Source: Victivallales bacterium
GTDB lineage: Bacteria; Verrucomicrobiota; Lentisphaeria; Victivallales; Victivallaceae
Assembly (NCBI GenBank): GCA_031261965.1
Contig: JAISIP010000030.1
Span: 1-54,320 of the forward strand
DNA length: 54,320 nt
Reading direction: 5' to 3'
Part shown: positions 28,200 to 40,919 of the stretch, piece by piece
How the letters are laid out: every line of letters starts with the position of its first letter
Numbering within the stretch: position 1 is the stretch's first letter
The notes under the pieces: generated by a model
The model's database searches: none
Told to the model about the DNA's origin: nothing
Seen by the model: only the letters and a program-made list of their open reading frames with translations
Position numbers and translations under genes: made by a program

Positions 28200-29248
28200 A
28201 GCGGGCGTTAATCACCGGAATAACCGGGCAGGACGGTTCGTATCTCGCGGAACTTTTGCTGTCAAAAGGCTATGAGGTTCACGGCATCATCCGTCGCGCC
28301 AGCACGTTTAACACCTCGCGAATCGATCACCTCTACAAAGATTTGCATGAGGATGATGTTCGTCTGATTTTGCACTACGGCGATCTCACCGATAGCAGCA
28401 ATCTGAATCGGCTTTTGGAAAAAGTTCAGCCCGATGAAATTTACAATCTTGGCGCGCAATCGCATGTTCGCGTCTCGTTTGAAGTCCCCGAATACACCGC
28501 CGATGTGAACGCCACCGGGACATTGCGACTGCTCGACGCGATTCGCGAAAGCGGGTTGCACAGCCGTTTTTATCAGGCTTCGACCAGCGAACTTTACGGC
28601 AATGTCGCCGAAACTCCGCAAAACGAACAGACCCCCTTTAGACCGCGCAGCCCCTATGCCGTCGCAAAACTGTACGGCTACTGGATCACCAGAAATTACC
28701 GCGACGCATACGGACTGCACGCCAGCAACGGAATCCTCTTTAACCACGAGTCCCCCCGTCGCGGCGAAACGTTTGTCACGCGCAAAATCACCATGGCGGT
28801 CGCTCGGATCGAACGCGGTTTGCAAAAATGTTTGTATATGGGCAACCTCGATGCCAAACGCGACTGGGGATACGCTCCGGATTACGTCAAAATGATGTAT
28901 CTGATGTTGCAACAAGACGAACCGGGCGATTACGTCGCCGCCACCGGGGAATCCCACTCGGTGCGGGAGTTTATCGAAGAGTGTTTTCGCATCGTCAACC
29001 GCCCGATAGAATGGCGTGGCCAGGGAGTGGACGAGCTTGGCATCGATACCTCTACCGGGAAAACCGTTGTACGCATCGATCCGCGTTATTTCCGCCCTGC
29101 GGAAGTGGATTTTTTGCTCGGCGACCCCTCCAAGGCAAAACAAAAACTCAACTGGGAGCCGACCACGCGTTTTGCCGATTTGGTACGTATTATGACCGAG
29201 GGCGACCTCAGATTGCTCGACAACGCGAAATACGAAATCGGCTTTTGA
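28196..29248 (+). CDS. gmd: GDP-mannose 4,6-dehydratase
   Basis: [47 protein letters not shown]. Confidence 0.95.
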   Translation: MKRALITGITGQDGSYLAELLLSKGYEVHGIIRRASTFNTSRIDHLYKDLHEDDVRLILHYGDLTDSSNLNRLLEKVQPDEIYNLGAQSHVRVSFEVPEYTADVNATGTLRLLDAIRESGLHSRFYQASTSELYGNVAETPQNEQTPFRPRSPYAVAKLYGYWITRNYRDAYGLHASNGILFNHESPRRGETFVTRKITMAVARIERGLQKCLYMGNLDAKRDWGYAPDYVKMMYLMLQQDEPGDYVAATGESHSVREFIEECFRIVNRPIEWRGQGVDELGIDTSTGKTVVRIDPRYFRPAEVDFLLGDPSKAKQKLNWEPTTRFADLVRIMTEGDLRLLDNAKYEIGF

Positions 29249-29252
29249 ACCT

Positions 29253-30188
29253 ATGGAAAAACACGCCAAAATCTATATTCCCGGACATCGCGGCATGGTG
29301 GGTTCGGCAGTCGTCCGCCGTTTGATCGCGGAGGGGTACGACAATCTGCTTGTGCGTAATCGCACTGAACTTGATTTGACCGACCGCCGATCTGTAGAGC
29401 AATTTTTCGCCGCCGAGCGTCCCGAATATGTCATCCTTGCTGCTGCCAAAGTCGGCGGAATAAGGGCGAATATGCGCGATCAGGCGGGATTTTTGTACAC
29501 CAATCTTGAAATTCAAAACAACGTGATTTTTGCCGCCCAAAAAAACGGATGCCGTAAACTCTGTTTCTTGGGCAGCAGTTGCATTTACCCCCGGGAAGCG
29601 GCTCAACCCATTCGCGAAGAGTCACTGTTAACCGGACCTTTGGAGCCGACCAACGAGGGGTATGCTCTATCAAAAATCGCCGGGTACAAACTCTGTCTAT
29701 TTCTCGCCAAAGAGCAAAAATTTTCGACCATATCGCTTATGCCGTGCAATCTTTACGGGACAAATGACAATTACGACCCCGAGAACTCCCATGTCTTTCC
29801 TGCGCTTGTCCGCCGTTTTGTCGAAGCCGCGGCGAATAATTCCGCCGAAGTCACCCTTTGGGGGACAGGGGCAAGTTTGCGTGAATTTTTGCACGTTGAC
29901 GATCTGGCGCGGGCGGTGATTTTATTTATGCGAGAACGCTCCGAGCCGGAATTTTTGAACATCGGTTACGGCAGCGATTTGTCGATTCGCGATCTTGCGA
30001 CAAAAATTGCCCGCAGTGCCGGGTACAGCGGAAAAATCTGTTTCGACCCCGATGCCGCGCCGGACGGTATGCACCGTAAACTCCTTGATGTCTCCCGCGC
30101 AGAGGCACTCGGTTGGCAACCTGAAATCACGCTTGACGAGGGTATCGCCCGTACCGTCGCGGAATATCGCGCATTGTGCAAACTATGA
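29253..30188 (+). CDS. fcl: GDP-L-fucose synthase
   Basis: IYIPGHRGMVGSAVVRRL, SCIYPREAAQPI, MPCNLYGTNDNYDPENSHV. Confidence 0.94.
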   Translation: MEKHAKIYIPGHRGMVGSAVVRRLIAEGYDNLLVRNRTELDLTDRRSVEQFFAAERPEYVILAAAKVGGIRANMRDQAGFLYTNLEIQNNVIFAAQKNGCRKLCFLGSSCIYPREAAQPIREESLLTGPLEPTNEGYALSKIAGYKLCLFLAKEQKFSTISLMPCNLYGTNDNYDPENSHVFPALVRRFVEAAANNSAEVTLWGTGASLREFLHVDDLARAVILFMRERSEPEFLNIGYGSDLSIRDLATKIARSAGYSGKICFDPDAAPDGMHRKLLDVSRAEALGWQPEITLDEGIARTVAEYRALCKL

Positions 30189-30790
30189 GCACGGTAAAAC
30201 CCGCGGTTGAACCAAGGCTACCTCTAAGGCATTTTGCCGATTTTAGCGGCACTCTTGAAGCCAATGCCCGCCAGGAACGCGCCAAACTCGGCATTGCCGA
30301 TACGGAAAAAGTTTTGCTGTTTCGCGGCGATTTCGTGCCGAAAAACATGCCGGGAATTTTGCTTGAGGCGTTTCTTTATTTTTTGCAAACGGCAAAAATC
30401 GCCGACTGGCATTTGATTCTTGCCGGAGCCGGTTCGCTCGAAACTACGCTCCGCGAAATGGCAAAGGGAGATTTGCGGATACATTTTTTGCCGTTCGGCG
30501 AACCCGCGATAACTTATCGTATCGGCGACCTATGCGTGTCACCGATCGGACACGGCAATTCGGTTGCGGAAGCGATGATCTCTTCCCGAGCGGTGCTGGT
30601 CACCGAAAAAGCGTCAAACACACTGTTTTTGATTCAGCCCGGAGTCACCGGCTGGAGCGTCGATTCCGCTCATCCGGAACTCTGGTTCGATTACATGAAA
30701 GCTGCTTCGCAAACGAAGCTCCGCGCCATGGGGAAATCCGCCCAAGAATCGTTTTTGACGCATTTTTCCGAAAAAAAGGTGGATAAATAG
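30185..30790 (+). CDS. Glycosyltransferase, C-terminal GT-B-like domain only (truncated)
   Basis: VLLFRGDFVPKNMPGILLEAF...WHLILAGAGSLETTLRE...SPIGHGNSVAEAMISSRAVLVT; no N-terminal GT-B lobe. Confidence 0.6.
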   Translation: MSTVKPAVEPRLPLRHFADFSGTLEANARQERAKLGIADTEKVLLFRGDFVPKNMPGILLEAFLYFLQTAKIADWHLILAGAGSLETTLREMAKGDLRIHFLPFGEPAITYRIGDLCVSPIGHGNSVAEAMISSRAVLVTEKASNTLFLIQPGVTGWSVDSAHPELWFDYMKAASQTKLRAMGKSAQESFLTHFSEKKVDK

Positions 30791-30814
30791 GGATTTTGCG
30801 TCTATTGTATTAAA

Positions 30815-30837
30815 GAAGCTGATTGCAAAACTGTTTT
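30815..30837. repeat. Family-2 half-element
   Basis: GAAGCTGATTGCAAAACTGTTTT matches family-2 TIR. Confidence 0.6.
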
Positions 30838-30882
30838 GTCCGCTTTTTCAGCATAATTTTATCGGCATTTTGAAAGCGAAAT

Positions 30883-31845
30883 ATGAAAAGTAAAACCATT
30901 CTGGTCACCGGGGGCGGAGGTTTTTTAGGTTCTCACCTCTGTGAAAAATTGCTCAAGTGCGGTAATGACGTGATCTGTGTGGATAATTTCTACACCGGGA
31001 GCAAGCGTAATATCCGTCATTTGCTCTCCGACCACAAGTTTGAGCTGATCCGCCACGATGTGACCCATCCGCTTTGCGTTGAAGTTGACGAAATTTACAA
31101 CCTTGCCTGCCCGGCATCGCCGATTCATTATCAGCGCGACCCGACTCAGACGATCAAAACTTGTGTCCACGGCGCAATCAATATGCTGGGATTGGCGAAA
31201 CGCACCGGGGCGAAAGTGCTTCAGGCATCGACCAGCGAAGTCTATGGCGATCCGACTATTCACCCCCAAGTAGAAGAGTATTGGGGCAACGTCAACCCGG
31301 TGGGGTTGCGTTCCTGTTATGACGAGGGCAAACGTTGTGCCGAGACGCTGTTTTTTGCCTACAATTTGCAATGCTCACTCCCGGTAAAGATCGTGAGGAT
31401 CTTCAATACCTACGGGCCGCGCATGTTGCCGAACGATGGACGCGTGGTCAGCAACTTTATTTTGCAGGCACTCAAAAACGAGGACATCACCATTTACGGT
31501 TCCGGCGAGCAGACCAGAAGTTTCTGCTATTGCGACGATCTGATTGAGGCGATGACCCGCATGATGGCTACCCCCGATGAGATTACCGGGCCGATCAATA
31601 TCGGCAACCCGACCGAATTTACCATTCTTGAGCTTGCCGAGCTGACGATCAGTTTAACCAACTCAAAGTCGAAGATCATCAAAGCTCCGCTCCCGTCGGA
31701 CGACCCGAAACAACGTCGCCCCGACATCAACAAAGCCAAGAAAATTTTAAAATGGCAGGCAACTACGCCGTTGCGCGACGGGCTGGCAAAAACCATCGAT
31801 TATTTTGACCGATTGTTAAAGGAAGACCCGGAATTCTGTCGATAA
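30883..31845 (+). CDS. UDP-glucuronate decarboxylase / UDP-xylose synthase-like SDR
   Basis: [45 protein letters not shown]. Confidence 0.93.
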   Translation: MKSKTILVTGGGGFLGSHLCEKLLKCGNDVICVDNFYTGSKRNIRHLLSDHKFELIRHDVTHPLCVEVDEIYNLACPASPIHYQRDPTQTIKTCVHGAINMLGLAKRTGAKVLQASTSEVYGDPTIHPQVEEYWGNVNPVGLRSCYDEGKRCAETLFFAYNLQCSLPVKIVRIFNTYGPRMLPNDGRVVSNFILQALKNEDITIYGSGEQTRSFCYCDDLIEAMTRMMATPDEITGPINIGNPTEFTILELAELTISLTNSKSKIIKAPLPSDDPKQRRPDINKAKKILKWQATTPLRDGLAKTIDYFDRLLKEDPEFCR

Positions 31846-31868
31846 TTTATAATCAACGAGGTTATTTT

Positions 31869-33236
31869 ATGAAAAATATTTTGTGTATCGGTGCCGGTTA
31901 TGTGGGCGGTCCGACCATGGCGGTCATTGCCGACCGTTGTGCCGATTGTAAGGTGACGGTTGTAGACATCAATGCTGACCGAATTGCGGCATGGAACTCC
32001 GATGAACTGCCGATTTACGAGCCGGGACTTGATGAAGTGGTCAAACGTTGCCGCAATGTCAACTTGTTTTACTCAACCGATATATCCAAGGCAATCCGCG
32101 AAGCCGACATTATCTTTGTCAGTGTGAATACGCCGACTAAAACTTTTGGAGCCGGTGCCGGGCGTGCCGCAAATTTGCAGTTCCTCGAAAAAACCGCCCG
32201 CAGCATCGTCGAATATGCCGAAAACGACAAAATCGTGGTGGAAAAAAGCACTTTGCCGGTGAGAACCGCTCAGGCGATGAGCCGCATTTTGCATTCCAAC
32301 ACCAAAAATTTGAAGTTTCAGATCATTTCCAACCCGGAATTTTTGGCGGAGGGTACGGCAATACGCGATCTGGAGAACCCCGACCGCGTCTTAATCGGCG
32401 GCATGGAGACACCCGAAGGACAAAAAGCGATCGAAGAAGTCGCATCCATTTACGCCCATTGGGTACCCCGGGAGCGGATCATTACCACCAACCTCTGGTC
32501 GAGCGAATTGACCAAATTGGTCTCCAACGCATTGCTCGCCCAGCGGGTTTCGTCGGTCAACAGTATTTCGGCACTTTGCGAAAAAACCGAGGCGAACATC
32601 GATGAAGTCGCCGGAGCTGCCGGAAGAGACAGCCGGATCGGCTCAAAATTTCTCAAGGCCAGTATCGGATTCGGCGGATCATGCTTCAAAAAAGATATTC
32701 TCAACCTCGTTTATCTTTGCGGACATTACGGTCTGCCCGAGATCGCTGAGTATTGGGAGCAGGTGGTAAAGATAAACGATTTTCAATCGCGCCGCTTTGT
32801 CGGCAATATGCTCGGAGCGATGTTTAACACCTTCGCCGACAAGAAGATCGCCATTTTTGGATTCGCCTTTAAAGCGGACACCGGCGACACGCGGGAATCT
32901 CCCGCCTGCGCAGTTTGTTTGCAGCTGCTTGAGGAACACGCCCGCTTGAGCATTCACGATCCCAAGGCACTCGGCAACGCCAAACTTGACCTTGAGGGCG
33001 TAGAGGGCGATATTAGCTATATCGAAGACCCCTACAAAGCCGCCGAGGGAGCACACGCCATCGCGGTGATGACCGACTGGGATAGTTTCAAGACGCTCGA
33101 TTATCAGAAGATTTTCGACTCGATGGAGAAGCCGGCGTTTCTATTTGACGGACGCAACTGCCTCGATCACGAAGCTCTGTACAAAATCGGCTTCAACGTC
33201 TACCCGATCGGCAAAAAGCATCTGACCCATTTTTAG
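31869..33236 (+). CDS. UDP-glucose 6-dehydrogenase
   Basis: [54 protein letters not shown]. Confidence 0.94.
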   Translation: MKNILCIGAGYVGGPTMAVIADRCADCKVTVVDINADRIAAWNSDELPIYEPGLDEVVKRCRNVNLFYSTDISKAIREADIIFVSVNTPTKTFGAGAGRAANLQFLEKTARSIVEYAENDKIVVEKSTLPVRTAQAMSRILHSNTKNLKFQIISNPEFLAEGTAIRDLENPDRVLIGGMETPEGQKAIEEVASIYAHWVPRERIITTNLWSSELTKLVSNALLAQRVSSVNSISALCEKTEANIDEVAGAAGRDSRIGSKFLKASIGFGGSCFKKDILNLVYLCGHYGLPEIAEYWEQVVKINDFQSRRFVGNMLGAMFNTFADKKIAIFGFAFKADTGDTRESPACAVCLQLLEEHARLSIHDPKALGNAKLDLEGVEGDISYIEDPYKAAEGAHAIAVMTDWDSFKTLDYQKIFDSMEKPAFLFDGRNCLDHEALYKIGFNVYPIGKKHLTHF

Positions 33237-33246
33237 AGATACCCTT
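33231..33246. repeat. Family-1 solo TIR end overlapping the ugd stop codon
   Basis: TTTTTAGAGATACCCT exact match to TIR. Confidence 0.65.
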
Positions 33247-33268
33247 TAATCCCGTGGTCTGTGTTACT

Positions 33269-33292
33269 CCTCGGCTTCTGTCGAAGCCGAGG
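33269..33292. other. Perfect 10-bp stem-loop
   Basis: CCTCGGCTTC-TGTC-GAAGCCGAGG; no following T tract. Confidence 0.7.
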
Positions 33293-33371
33293 GGGAATCG
33301 CCGACAAAATGCGATTGGCAACCAATCCGGTTGCAGCTTTCACGGAATCAGGATAATATTTCAAAAAAACC

Positions 33372-33400
33372 TTGATATATTGGCGTAACTCTGCTATATT
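33372..33400 (+). promoter_or_regulatory. Sigma70-type promoter upstream of ilvE
   Basis: TTGATA-N17-TATATT. Confidence 0.6.
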
Positions 33401-33419
33401 TTTTAGCATGATAATCTAT

Positions 33420-33464
33420 AGGCTATCTCTAAAAATTGCAAAATAACCTTTTGTAATTGGCTCT
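33420..33464. repeat. Mixed family-1/family-2 repeat remnant
   Basis: AGGCTATCTCTAAAAA (family-1 end) followed by ATTGCAAAATAACCTTTTGTAATTGGCTC (family-2-like end). Confidence 0.5.
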
Positions 33465-33486
33465 ACAGCATAGGAAGGTGCGGATC

Positions 33487-34494
33487 ATGGACATCGATTG
33501 GGGAAATCTCGGATTTGAATTTTTGCCGACCCGAAGCAACATCAGATTTCATTACGCCGACGGCAAGTGGGACAACGGTAAATTGTTCAACTCCTACGAT
33601 ATTACCCTGAGTGTTGCCGCCAACGCGCTTCACTATGGGCAGGCGATCTTTGAAGGCGGCAAGGCGTTCTGCTGCAAGGACGGCAAAGTGCGGATTTTTC
33701 GACCCGATGAGAACGCCAAACGGTTGAATGTCTCCGCATCTCACTTGCTTATGCCGGAGTTCCCTGTGGAGAAATTCGTCGAAGCAGTCAAAACCGTGGT
33801 AAAAGACAATATCGATTTTGTTCCGCCATACGGCACCGGCGGTTCGCTCTATATTCGCCCGGTGATGTTTGGCACCACCTCGCAAATCGGGGTCGGCGCA
33901 AGCCTTGAATACGAATTGATCATTATGGTTGTCCCGGTGGGCGCGTACTACAAAGGCGGCATTAAGCCGGTGGATGCGATGATTTCACGCGATTACGACC
34001 GCGCCGCGCCGCATGGCACCGGGCATATCAAAGCGGCGGGCAACTATGCAGCAAGTCTGATCTCAGGCAAGCAGGCGAAGAGCAAGCATTGTGCAGTGGC
34101 TCTCTTTCTCGACCCGGCGACCCACACTTTTGTCGATGAGTTCGGCACGAGCAACTTTTTGGCGATCACCAAAGACGGCAAATATGTTACAACCCAATCG
34201 GATTCCATTCTCGCGTCGATCACCAACAAATCGCTGATGACCGTCGCCGCCGATTTGGGCATGACGGTCGAGCGTCGCAAAATCCGCGCCTCCGAGTTAG
34301 CCGATTTCGCCGAAGTCGCCGCCTGCGGCACTGCCGTGGTACTCACCCCGGTCGGTCGAATTTTTGACGGCGAAAAGGTGATAGACTATCATCTTACCGA
34401 GATCGGCCCGGGTCTGAAGCGTCTCTACGATGAGATGACCGGTATTCAAGTCGGCGAACGCCCCGACAAACACGGTTGGCTCGTGGAGATTTAA
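33487..34494 (+). CDS. ilvE: Branched-chain amino acid aminotransferase
   Basis: ALHYGQAIFEGGKAF, FDP-like FLDPATHTFVDEFGTSN, class IV aminotransferase. Confidence 0.93.
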   Translation: MDIDWGNLGFEFLPTRSNIRFHYADGKWDNGKLFNSYDITLSVAANALHYGQAIFEGGKAFCCKDGKVRIFRPDENAKRLNVSASHLLMPEFPVEKFVEAVKTVVKDNIDFVPPYGTGGSLYIRPVMFGTTSQIGVGASLEYELIIMVVPVGAYYKGGIKPVDAMISRDYDRAAPHGTGHIKAAGNYAASLISGKQAKSKHCAVALFLDPATHTFVDEFGTSNFLAITKDGKYVTTQSDSILASITNKSLMTVAADLGMTVERRKIRASELADFAEVAACGTAVVLTPVGRIFDGEKVIDYHLTEIGPGLKRLYDEMTGIQVGERPDKHGWLVEI

Positions 34495-34497
34495 GTT

Positions 34498-35349
34498 ATG
34501 AAAATCCTTAAAGCGCCCGCCGAACTTCAGGCGTTCGCGCTGTCGTGCAAACGCTCCGGCAAAACTATCGCCTTGGTTCCGACCATGGGTTTTTTACATG
34601 CTGGACACCTCGCCTTGATCGATATTGCCCGGCAAAAGGCCGATGTTGTGATCGTCTCGATTTTTGTGAATCCGACTCAATTCGGTCCAAACGAAGACCT
34701 TGAGCGTTATCCGCGTGATTTTGAGCGCGACTCCAAGCTTTGCGCCGAACGCGGCACTGATCTGATTTTCGTCCCGAATCCAGAGGACATGTATTGCTCC
34801 GATGCTTCTACCTTTGTCGAAGAAACCAAGTTGTCGCAGCCGCTTTGCGGCGCGAGTCGTCCGGGGCATTTTCGCGGTGTAACGACCGTGGTAGCCAAGC
34901 TTTTTAACCTCGCGTTGCCCGATTACGCCGTGTTCGGCATGAAAGATGCGCAACAGCTTTTGGTGATTAAACGCATGGTGCGGGATCTCTTTTTTCCGGT
35001 GGAGATCATCGCTGCGCCGTTGATCCGGGAGCATAGCGGTTTGGCATTGTCGTCGCGCAACGCCTATTTGAGTGCGGACGAAAAATCCCGCGCTGTGGTG
35101 CTTTCCCGCGTGCTTGATGCCGCCGGTTCCGCGCTGAGAGCCAATGGCATTGAAGTGCTTCCGGGCGTATTGGAGTCGATGAAACACGAGATAAAAAACG
35201 CCGGGGGAAAAATCGACTATGTTGAGGCGTTGGATGCGTCAACTCTTGAGTCTCCCACGGCAAAAACGGTGGATTTGCTCATTGCACTCGCCGTCTATTT
35301 CGGCAAAACCCGATTGATCGACAACACATTTGTTTGGGTGAAATCATGA
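34498..35349 (+). CDS. panC: Pantothenate synthetase
   Basis: LVPTMGFLHAGHLALI, IFVNPTQFGPNEDLERYPR, ALSSRNAYLS. Confidence 0.95.
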   Translation: MKILKAPAELQAFALSCKRSGKTIALVPTMGFLHAGHLALIDIARQKADVVIVSIFVNPTQFGPNEDLERYPRDFERDSKLCAERGTDLIFVPNPEDMYCSDASTFVEETKLSQPLCGASRPGHFRGVTTVVAKLFNLALPDYAVFGMKDAQQLLVIKRMVRDLFFPVEIIAAPLIREHSGLALSSRNAYLSADEKSRAVVLSRVLDAAGSALRANGIEVLPGVLESMKHEIKNAGGKIDYVEALDASTLESPTAKTVDLLIALAVYFGKTRLIDNTFVWVKS

Positions 35350-36635
35350 AAAAACTCTACTACGACTCCCCGGGCTTCGAGGATGAATTGTTATCTCTCG
35401 TCAATCGTCCGGGCTATCCGCCCGAAATCGAAGCGCAAGTTGGTGCCATAATCGAGGATATAAAAGAACACGGCAATCAGGCAGTTGTCAAATACGCCGC
35501 CCAATTCGATAAAATCGAGCTTGACCCAAGTTGTTTTAAGGTTACGGATTCGGAGATAAACGAGGCTGCCTCACTCCTTTCGGAACGGGAAAAAAACGCG
35601 ATAGTCACCGCGTTGTCGCAAATTCGCGATTTCGCGTCAGCTACCCTTCCGCATGATTGGAGTTCATCCCCCCGATCTGGGGTGACGCTGGGCGAAAAGT
35701 TCACCCCGTTGGATCGGGTCGGAGTTTATATCCCCGGCGGCACCGCTCCGCTGGTTTCCACGGTGTTGCACACCGCCGGAATCGCCGGAGTTGCCAAAGT
35801 TCGCGAAATTGTCGCGACCACCCCGGCAAATCGGCAGGGAAAAGTTCACCCGGCAGTTTTGTACGCGATGCGTCAAGCCGGAGTTACCGAGATTTATCGT
35901 CTCGGCGGAGTTTACGGAGTGGCGGCACTCGCGCTTGGCACGGAGTCGATTCGCCCGGTACAAAAATTAGTCGGTCCGGGCAACGCCTATGTCACCGCCG
36001 CGAAAAAGCTGCTGTACGGCAAAGTGGCGATCGATATGGTCGCCGGACCGTCCGAAATTTTGGTGATTGCCGATAAAGAGGCAAACCCGGAGTTTATCGC
36101 CGCCGACTTGCTCAGTCAGGCTGAACACGGCTCGGGTCTGGAGCAGGCGGTTTTAGTTACCACCGACCGGGCGATGATCGAAAAAGTTCAAGCGGCGTTT
36201 TTACAGCAAAAAGCCTCCTTGCCGAAGCTTGACACGGTCGAACGAGTTGAAACGAACGGGATTTTTTTAATTCACGCCGCCGACTTGAAACAAGCCGCCG
36301 AAATCGCCAGTGCTTACGCCCCGGAACATCTGGAGATTCACACCGTCAACCCTGAGTCGGTAGCAACGCAAATCACCGCCGCCGGAGCGATATTTCTCGG
36401 ACAATGGACACCTGAGTCGGTCGGGGATTTTTGCGCCGGTCCGTCGCATGTGCTGCCGACCGCGTCGAGTGCCCGCTACTTTAACGGTATTGAGACGGTC
36501 AGTTTCTTTCGCCGCAGCAGCTTAGTTAAGTACGAAAAATCGGCTCTTGAACGCGAAGTCGGCATCGTCGAATGCTTCGGCGAAATGGAAGACCTCGCCG
36601 CCCACGGTCGTGCCGGGACAATCCGCGTAAAATGA
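35346..36635 (+). CDS. hisD: Histidinol dehydrogenase
   Basis: VYIPGGTAPLVSTVLHTAGIAGV, GPGNAYVTAAKKLLYG, DLLSQAEHGSGLEQAVLVT, GPSHVLPT. Confidence 0.95.
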   Translation: MKKLYYDSPGFEDELLSLVNRPGYPPEIEAQVGAIIEDIKEHGNQAVVKYAAQFDKIELDPSCFKVTDSEINEAASLLSEREKNAIVTALSQIRDFASATLPHDWSSSPRSGVTLGEKFTPLDRVGVYIPGGTAPLVSTVLHTAGIAGVAKVREIVATTPANRQGKVHPAVLYAMRQAGVTEIYRLGGVYGVAALALGTESIRPVQKLVGPGNAYVTAAKKLLYGKVAIDMVAGPSEILVIADKEANPEFIAADLLSQAEHGSGLEQAVLVTTDRAMIEKVQAAFLQQKASLPKLDTVERVETNGIFLIHAADLKQAAEIASAYAPEHLEIHTVNPESVATQITAAGAIFLGQWTPESVGDFCAGPSHVLPTASSARYFNGIETVSFFRRSSLVKYEKSALEREVGIVECFGEMEDLAAHGRAGTIRVK

Positions 36636-36653
36636 GAGAGGTAGCCCTAAAAG

Positions 36654-37283
36654 TTATTTCCAGCTGACGATGTCGTCTTCGTTACCCGACCCGGTGCCTT
36701 CGGCGGCGTTTTTGCCGTTGTCATCGACGCCGTTCGGCCCCCATGAGTAGACGACCGCTTTGCCGGATATTTTTTTATTGCTGTCGTCAGGACGCTTAAT
36801 CTGATCGGAAAAATCGGTGTTGATTATAATCACATAAGGATTTCCCCACGGGTCAAGCCACAAATACGGCTTATTGTTCGATAGATCCTCGGACGGGTCA
36901 TATCCGTTTTTTGGTTCAAGAAATTTGATTTTCCGCTTATTGATATTCAGTTTTGCACTCGAAGCGAAGATTTTGGTGTTCGAGGGGTCAACGAGTTCGG
37001 CGATGAATTTGTAGTAGCCATCGTCGGAAGTGCTTTTCTTTAGTGTCACACAACCGTCGCTCGCTCCCGGGACATACTCAACGTCGGCTTTGACCATCTG
37101 CCCATAGGTGTTTTCCACACTTTTCAGAGCCATGAGAATCGTGTTCATATCCGCCTTGGCCTGAGTTTCCCGCCCTTTTTGCTGCCCCAACATGACTGCG
37201 GGAATCAGCAATCCGGCTAAAATAGCGATAATCGCGATAACGACCAGAAGTTCTGTCAGCGTGAATGAATTTCGTGTTTTCAT
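36654..37283 (-). CDS. Type II secretion GspG-like pseudopilin
   Basis: [52 protein letters not shown]. Confidence 0.85.
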   Translation of the reverse strand: MKTRNSFTLTELLVVIAIIAILAGLLIPAVMLGQQKGRETQAKADMNTILMALKSVENTYGQMVKADVEYVPGASDGCVTLKKSTSDDGYYKFIAELVDPSNTKIFASSAKLNINKRKIKFLEPKNGYDPSEDLSNNKPYLWLDPWGNPYVIIINTDFSDQIKRPDDSNKKISGKAVVYSWGPNGVDDNGKNAAEGTGSGNEDDIVSWK

Positions 37284-37419
37284 AATTTTTAACCCTTGTT
37301 TTTTGAGGTAGCCTTTAGAATTGCGACTACAATAACTTATATCCTCTTTTTGATATATTACGACATTTTAAATCAAAAATCAAATCAGATTCGATTTTTT
37401 TTGCTAAAAATGCGACAAG

Positions 37420-38052
37420 CTACATCAGGTACAGGGCTGCTTGCAGGAAAACTCCGACGATGAGCGGGACGGAGAAGTTGTCGTCAATATGGATCTGCTT
37501 GGAGTAAAACTCCGCCATGCAAGCCGGGAACAGCGCGACAAATCCGGCAAGAAAAAGTTGCCAAGACGCACCGATCAAAAAAAGGTAGATCGTCAACGCC
37601 AAGCCGCCGACGAGGATAAACCCCGCCACCCCCTCCAAACTCTTGCCGTTGGCGGTCTTGTGTCGCCCGAACCGGCGACCGATCAACGCGGCGGCGGCAT
37701 CGCCGGTGAGCATTACAGTCATCGCCCCGCCAGCCGCGACCTGACTATAAAGCACGGTCACTAACAGGGCGGACATAAGCACATAAGCTCCCCCCGAAAC
37801 CAGCCATGCACCCGGTTTCGGAGTTTTGCGCAACATGTGTCCAAACAAAAATGCGTAAATTTGCGATATTATCGGAACTCGGCGGACGTAAGCGCGTTCC
37901 GCCCCGACCGTGATTGCTAAAAGCAACGCGAACACTCCGGCAGTGACCCAGCTATTCGGAATCAGCACCACGGCGAAAACCATCCACAACGACGAAAGGT
38001 GAATGAGTTTGCGTTTGAGTTCTTCAGTATAAGTTATCGGGGAGTCAGCCAT
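37420..38052 (-). CDS. Phosphatidate cytidylyltransferase / polyprenol (phytol) kinase-like membrane protein
   Basis: ELKRKLIHLSSLWMVF, TGDAAAALIGRRFGRHKTANGKSLEG. Confidence 0.8.
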   Translation of the reverse strand: MADSPITYTEELKRKLIHLSSLWMVFAVVLIPNSWVTAGVFALLLAITVGAERAYVRRVPIISQIYAFLFGHMLRKTPKPGAWLVSGGAYVLMSALLVTVLYSQVAAGGAMTVMLTGDAAAALIGRRFGRHKTANGKSLEGVAGFILVGGLALTIYLFLIGASWQLFLAGFVALFPACMAEFYSKQIHIDDNFSVPLIVGVFLQAALYLM

Positions 38053-38080
38053 AGAAAATCCTGTTTTTTGGAGTTGCCTG

Positions 38081-38248
38081 GAGCTAATTGCAAAACTATT
38101 TTGCCCACTTTTGAGTCCTATTGATTTTTTTGCTTCCTTGACTCGCTTTTTTGCGTAGCACTGCTGCGCTTTGAAGCTTGTCAAAGAACAAAAATTTCCC
38201 AATAGTACCGTCAAAATCATGCCAAAAAGGTAGTTTTGCAATTAGCTC
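38081..38248. repeat. Family-2 palindromic element (168 bp, 18-bp perfect TIRs)
   Basis: GAGCTAATTGCAAAACTA...TAGTTTTGCAATTAGCTC; centre GCGTAGCACTGCTGCGC. Confidence 0.93.
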
Positions 38249-38253
38249 TTTAG

Positions 38254-40875
<2,622 letters not shown>

Positions 40876-40919
40876 AGATTTATTCCTAACGGCAACAATA
40901 TCAAACAGGAGTGGGGACA

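Noticed and set aside
36638-36656. AGGTAGCCCTAAAAGTT between hisD and pseudopilin, and GAGGTAGCCTTTAGAA at 37305-37320, as family-1 remnants
   Set aside because: Only partial resemblance to the TIR; cannot be separated from chance by eye.
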